From contig CM040446.1 of the NCBI GenBank assembly GCA_022749755.1, forward strand, positions 6,130,966 to 6,194,965: DNA of 64,000 bases, given 5' to 3'. Both the position numbers and the translations under genes were made by a program. Positions 59,931-64,000 of this stretch are shown piece after piece; the first letter of the stretch is position 1, and each line of letters opens with the position of its first letter. The notes below the pieces were generated by a model that saw only the letters and a list, made by a program, of their open reading frames with translations, had not been told where the DNA came from and did not search any database. Source of the DNA: Azadirachta indica (lineage: Eukaryota; Streptophyta; Magnoliopsida; Sapindales; Meliaceae).

Positions 59931-61385
59931 TGCAACGTGATCACACTACACACAAGTATATGAGAACTTACAAGAAGTATGATAATAAAAAAGGTCATTG
60001 TACCCATGGTGAATAATATTTCATTTTTTAAGCTAATTACTACAATTATAGCAAATTGACTTTATCTTGACAATTTAAATTCGAGAAATAAAATTAATAA
60101 AATAATAAACTAAAATTTGCTAATTAAAAGCAGGGATGGTAAATAAGAAATAAAAGCAATAGAGCGACTGTGTGGAATTGATATGGAAATGGTCTTAAGG
60201 CCTTGACTTCATAATATTCATGCTAATAGAGAATTGCTAATCTTTTTTTATTTAATTCACTAATCACTAGTTATAATTTAACCTAATTAGATTAATGAAA
60301 TGGTCTTTTAGCTTTACCAGTTATTAATATCTAAAGACCTAATTACCTTCTGTTTTTTGGCTTCCCTGGATTAATTTGATTGTTTAGACATTGATATCCT
60401 CCCGAACTCTCAATGTTCGTAAGTTATGTTTTCCTTATCTTAGAGAACAAATTAGTCTCTATCACATATTTATTTATTCATTCAGATAATTTCAACGAAT
60501 TTATTTTTCCAACAAATTAGAAGCCTTAAGTGCAAGAAAACATAAATGAATAAAATATACTTATATTAACAAATCTTGAATCAATCAAAACATAATCCAA
60601 CTAAGTTACATCAAGACTCCAAATTATAGAAATTAGCCTACTATATTAGTATCAAACATTGATATTATCTGGAAATTCATCATTCAACAAAATAGAACAA
60701 ATAATAACAATCCAAATGAAATTTAAGAGAAATTAAGAGTTTAAGAGATAAAGCAAAATTTATTCAAGCTTCAAATGCCCAATTCTTTAGTGATTTTCCA
60801 ATCTTCTCCAAGAGTTCGTTGATTCTTACACTTTCTCTCACTAGAGTTCTTTCCTTTTCTTTCTTTTTTTTTTTTTGTCTCTCAGTCTAAATCCCTTTTT
60901 AAATACGGTGGCTCTCTCCCAAAAACATGAAAACCTAGTATATATTTAAATTTGGCCATCCAAGGATGATCCTAAAGCCAAAATTTGTCCAAAAACATCA
61001 TCCTCAAATCCAGGAGATGCAAGGGCGCTAAAACTGTATGGTGGCATTGAGTTGATATTATCCATGGCGCAAGCATGCCATGGCTTGGAGTAGCCACGCC
61101 ATTACTACCGAAAGGTAGCAAGCTTGGCACAATCGTGGCATGTACAACTCTTATTTTTGACTCCTTTGCATTTTAGTCTTAAATACTTGCTTTTTGGTCC
61201 CGATCTTCCTCCTAAATTCTCCGCCATTTCCTTTCATGCTGAGTTCACCTTGGGCAACCGTTTTCTAGCATTCTTGTACACAAACATTGAAAATCGTCAA
61301 ATACTAACAGGGCTTGATACTCGCACAATTTTTTGGGTCTAAAAGCAGTTGATAAATGCATATTTTACATGCTTACTAAATACTC
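59931..61385 (-). repeat. Athila-like LTR (minus strand)
   Basis: Read in reverse, it follows a polypurine-like stretch (TGAGAACAAGCAAACATTCA, AGTTTTGGAG) near 61385-61412 and ends ...GATCACGTTGCA at 59931. It resembles the plus-strand LTR at 44650-46193 at several points. Because it lies downstream of the protease/integrase piece, it is the element's 3' LTR. It appears to sit in, or next to, the Tat-like element. Confidence 0.6.
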
Positions 61386-63224
61386 CAAAACTTGAATGTT
61401 TGCTTGTTCTCAAGCAAATCAAATAAAAGCAAATAGGAATAACTAATAAAGAGCTTAACCAACCAAATCCATAATAAGACAAAAAGGATTCTTGAGCATA
61501 TGCTTAGTTAAAACATAATCCAACCTTATAGATCAAGTAACATATCTAAATTAAGGAAAACTTCAAAATGTTAACATTTTGTCAATAATTTCGACTTGAG
61601 AATCAAATGCCACTCTACTTAAAGATTCCTCACGTAAGTGTGTGAATTGCCACTCATAATCAATATTCCTTCAACTTGAATAAGTATAGGTAAACAAGTA
61701 AGCTATTTTGAATTCCTTAGGGATTTCTATAAGCTAGATTTTTATATCATTCTCCGCTAATATAGGGAAACACAACATTAAGGATCATTAGGCCTTGATC
61801 AAGCTTGTAACAATACGCCAAGCCTAAGGTGAGAAATTTGATATTTTAGTGAGGTTGAAACACCCTTAGCACATCAACCATCGCAGGACTTTACCTTTAA
61901 CTTTCTTATTCTTCCTCATGTTATCATCAAATCTTCAAGACTCTCTTTCCCTTACTAAAGTTCTCTCCTTTTCTCTCTTTTTTTTTTTAAATATAAATAT
62001 CAATGAATATTTTACACATTTACATAAACAAACCAAATCATATTTGAATAAATGAATATTTACATATTTATATAAACAAACCAAAATTTCAAATGTATAT
62101 ATCATTTCATACACCAACCATCCATCCATAATAGTCTTAAAATGATTGATTACTTAAAGACGTAGGACTATGTTTGATAAGAATTTTGTGGGTGTGAAGA
62201 AGAAAAAAATTTAGACTCAATGGGGTGAACTATGGATTGATTAAATTTGGGATGGCTTGAAAGGCTTAAACAGACCAAAAATGGTCTAATTCATTTCCCA
62301 AATAAAGTATCCCTTAGAATTTGGCCTCGAGTGACAATCAAACAAGTTCTAGAGTTTGATGGAGCCCTACAAACTTACTTTATTCAATAAACCTTCTTTA
62401 AGTTTTCAAACAATCAAATAATTATGGTTAAGTGGTCAAAATGTTGAAGGAATCATGAAGTGAAGCAAATTTGACAACAGGCGAAGCATATATACTAGGT
62501 CAACATTTATCATTTTCTAGAATTTAAGCACTCTCAATGAAAGTTATATCGTTGACCTTGCATTTAGATTGACAAAAACATGCTTGAGCAAGATGTTCAA
62601 AACAAAAAGATAAGGTAATTCACAATTTTTGCAAGAAAATAAAACCTTGAGGTAAACAAACTAATGAATCATGCATAAACAAAAAAAAGCATAAAAATTA
62701 AACAACCAAAAGAAATTAAACATCGCATAACGATGCATTTCCATAAATAAGTTCCTTCTCCCAAACTTAAATTGAACATTATCCTCAATGTTTGATCATA
62801 ATTATAATTGAAGGGAAGAGATAGAGACCATACCAGGAGGCAAGATGTAGAATCTTGCCTCTTAAACCTAGTTGTTGTCATCTTCTCCTTGTGGAGGAGG
62901 ATGCAGTTCATGGTGTTGGCAGGTGCTATTCCGGTATTATGGAAATAGAGAAAGTCTCGTGCAGTAGCTTTGGCGTTAGCTTGCACCATTATGGTACAAT
63001 TGCCTTAGGTTTTCTGCCTTGATCATTCTTTTTAACTCTGTAGCATGCATCTGATCATTCTCATCTTTAATCCATATAGAAAATTTTCTTATCCAAAATT
63101 ACACAAGAAAAACAAAAATTAGAAACTAACGTAAATAAACTAATACAAAATTTCTTCTTAAACAAAATTCAAATAATAAAAGCTTAGGTTGCCTTATAAA
63201 TAACGCTAGATTTAATGTTTCTAG
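61386..63224 (-). other. Athila-like post-integrase region (minus strand)
   Basis: It is non-coding apart from chance frames. On the minus strand ATTGAGGATAATGTTCAATT followed by TAAGTTTGGGAGAAGG (62756-62793) is the GGACAATGT...TTTGGGGG phrase seen at 19578 in another gypsy relic. A poly-T tract lies at 61978-61989. Confidence 0.45.
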
Positions 63225-63935
63225 CTAGACTTGGCCATTAATCTGATTCAATGGGATCCTCAAGTAAAAAATTTGCATGTTCTGCCCTTCTTTACCGAAA
63301 TAAAGCTTGAACTTTTGACAGTTTCCACAAAGCAACCTTCCATCTTCATTTTTCAAATGAGTCTTGCCAATATGTAATACTTCCTCAATTTTGAACAAAA
63401 CAAATTTTCTTGATTTCGACTTGCCTAGAATCAACTTTAGTCTCGGATTTATTAATAAAACATGATATATCAATGAGAAGCATCTCCTATGAGTCAATCT
63501 ATCATACCATTTCTTTTTCTTCTTCTTGAAAATTTTGGCATCCTCATAAGCATCTTTCCAAGACTCATTCTTCTCATTTCTATGTACATTCGTTACACCA
63601 CTATTGATAACATTTATCCTATGACACGTGCTTGCGATGTTTGGAGATTTCTTGTCATAGAAAATGTTAAACTTGACCTTTTCATCATTTACCTTTAAAG
63701 TCATCTTACCACGTTACACATCAATTAAAGCTCCTCTAATGGCCAAGAAAGGCCAACAAAGAATAATAAAGACCTCCTGATCTTCCTCTATGCCAAACAC
63801 CACGAAATCAATAGGGAAGATGAATTTATCCACTTTCACCAAGACATCCTTAACAACAACATTTATAATTCCAATCATTGATATATTGGCATTGCTCTTC
63901 CCCAAAACCATCATTACTCTATGATGAACTTGCAA
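63225..63935 (-). pseudogene. Athila-like protease fused to integrase C-terminal tail (minus strand)
   Basis: Two minus-strand frames join a protease (63714-63935: DVLVKVDKFIFPIDFVVFGI, then GALIDV) to a second frame (63225-63704). The second frame has MTLKVNDEKVKFNIFYDKKS, STCHRINVIN and EKNESWKDAYEDAKIF, then the integrase tail RLKLILGKSKSRKFVLFKIE and CQKFKLYFGKEG. The N-terminal half of the protease, including the catalytic Asp, is missing. Compared with 48111-48840 it keeps Trp at ESW where the other copy has a stop. Both copies lack reverse transcriptase, RNase H and the integrase core at the same point. The longest frame, 159 codons, is intact. Confidence 0.75.
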
Positions 63936-64000
63936 TTATTTTAATTTATTATCTTAATAAAAAATTTTAAAAAAATATAATTATTAAAAAATTCAAATAA
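63936..64000. other. AT-rich window end
   Basis: The sequence turns abruptly AT-rich after the protease start, so the element may be truncated here or continue outside the window. Confidence 0.3.

Noticed and set aside
62669..62989. Minus-strand 106-codon frame
   Set aside because: It overlaps the polypurine-like phrase of the Athila-like element and lies in its untranslated region.
1..64000. CRISPR arrays, prokaryotic operons, viral genomes
   Set aside because: There is no regularly spaced repeat array and the genes are interrupted by introns. The coding relics belong to plant transposons and plant ankyrin genes.

Overview
The window is an AT-rich, repeat-dense piece of a plant nuclear genome, almost certainly a eudicot. 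The evidence is the intron-containing ankyrin/PGG genes (a plant-expanded family), the plant retrotransposon lineages (Ty1/copia, Athila-like and Tat-like Ty3/gypsy), and Mutator, hAT and CACTA-type DNA transposons. I cannot fix the species; a rosid such as Citrus is only a guess from the flavour of the ankyrin proteins. I find no rRNA, tRNA, CRISPR or prokaryotic-type feature.

The only host gene family I recognise is a same-strand cluster of four ANK-PGG (BDA1/ACD6-like ankyrin plus transmembrane) paralogs: A (7.3-9.3 kb), B (25.1-29.8 kb), C (32.7-33.1 kb) and D (39.9-42.0 kb). Each is broken differently. A has two small frameshifts and two CGA-to-TGA stops. B is the best preserved, but one missing base separates its ankyrin part from its membrane part. 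C is a 5' exon fragment. D has lost its start codon and most of exon 2. Upstream of A, C and D lies a tiny ankyrin relic carrying the same internal deletion each time, so the relic is older than the duplications. The A locus (6.05-12.34 kb) and the D locus (38.57-54.14 kb) are copies of one segment. The D copy was later swollen by a 1.06 kb solo LTR, a chimeric copia/Athila block that replaced D exon 2, a 1.46 kb solo LTR and a 1.1 kb insertion.

Layout: 0-0.2 kb gypsy gag scrap; 0.9-6.0 kb CACTA-like non-autonomous element; 6.0-12.3 kb A locus; 12.3-19.1 kb reverse-strand copia with both LTRs but deleted inside; 19.1-20.4 kb gypsy 3' piece; 20.4-24.5 kb non-coding with a fold-back element; 24.6-29.8 kb gene B with a 3.3 kb intron holding four insertions; 30-38.5 kb MITE, gene C fragment, an orphan copy of the B promoter and non-coding DNA; 38.5-42 kb gene D; 42-49.3 kb copia then Athila-like elements; 49.3-54.1 kb rest of the D segment; 54.5-55.8 kb Mutator transposase relic; 56.3 kb BED-finger scrap; 57.2-57.8 kb second CACTA-like end; 57.8-58.4 kb hAT-like MITE; 58.4-59.9 kb reverse-strand Tat-like gypsy gag/protease; 59.9-63.9 kb reverse-strand Athila-like element.

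The most unexpected signal is that the two Athila-like copies (plus strand 44.6-49.3 kb, minus strand 59.9-63.9 kb) share the same internal deletion, in which the protease is joined directly to the integrase C-terminal tail. That points to a non-autonomous family that spread in the deleted form. I see no clear new cellular system.
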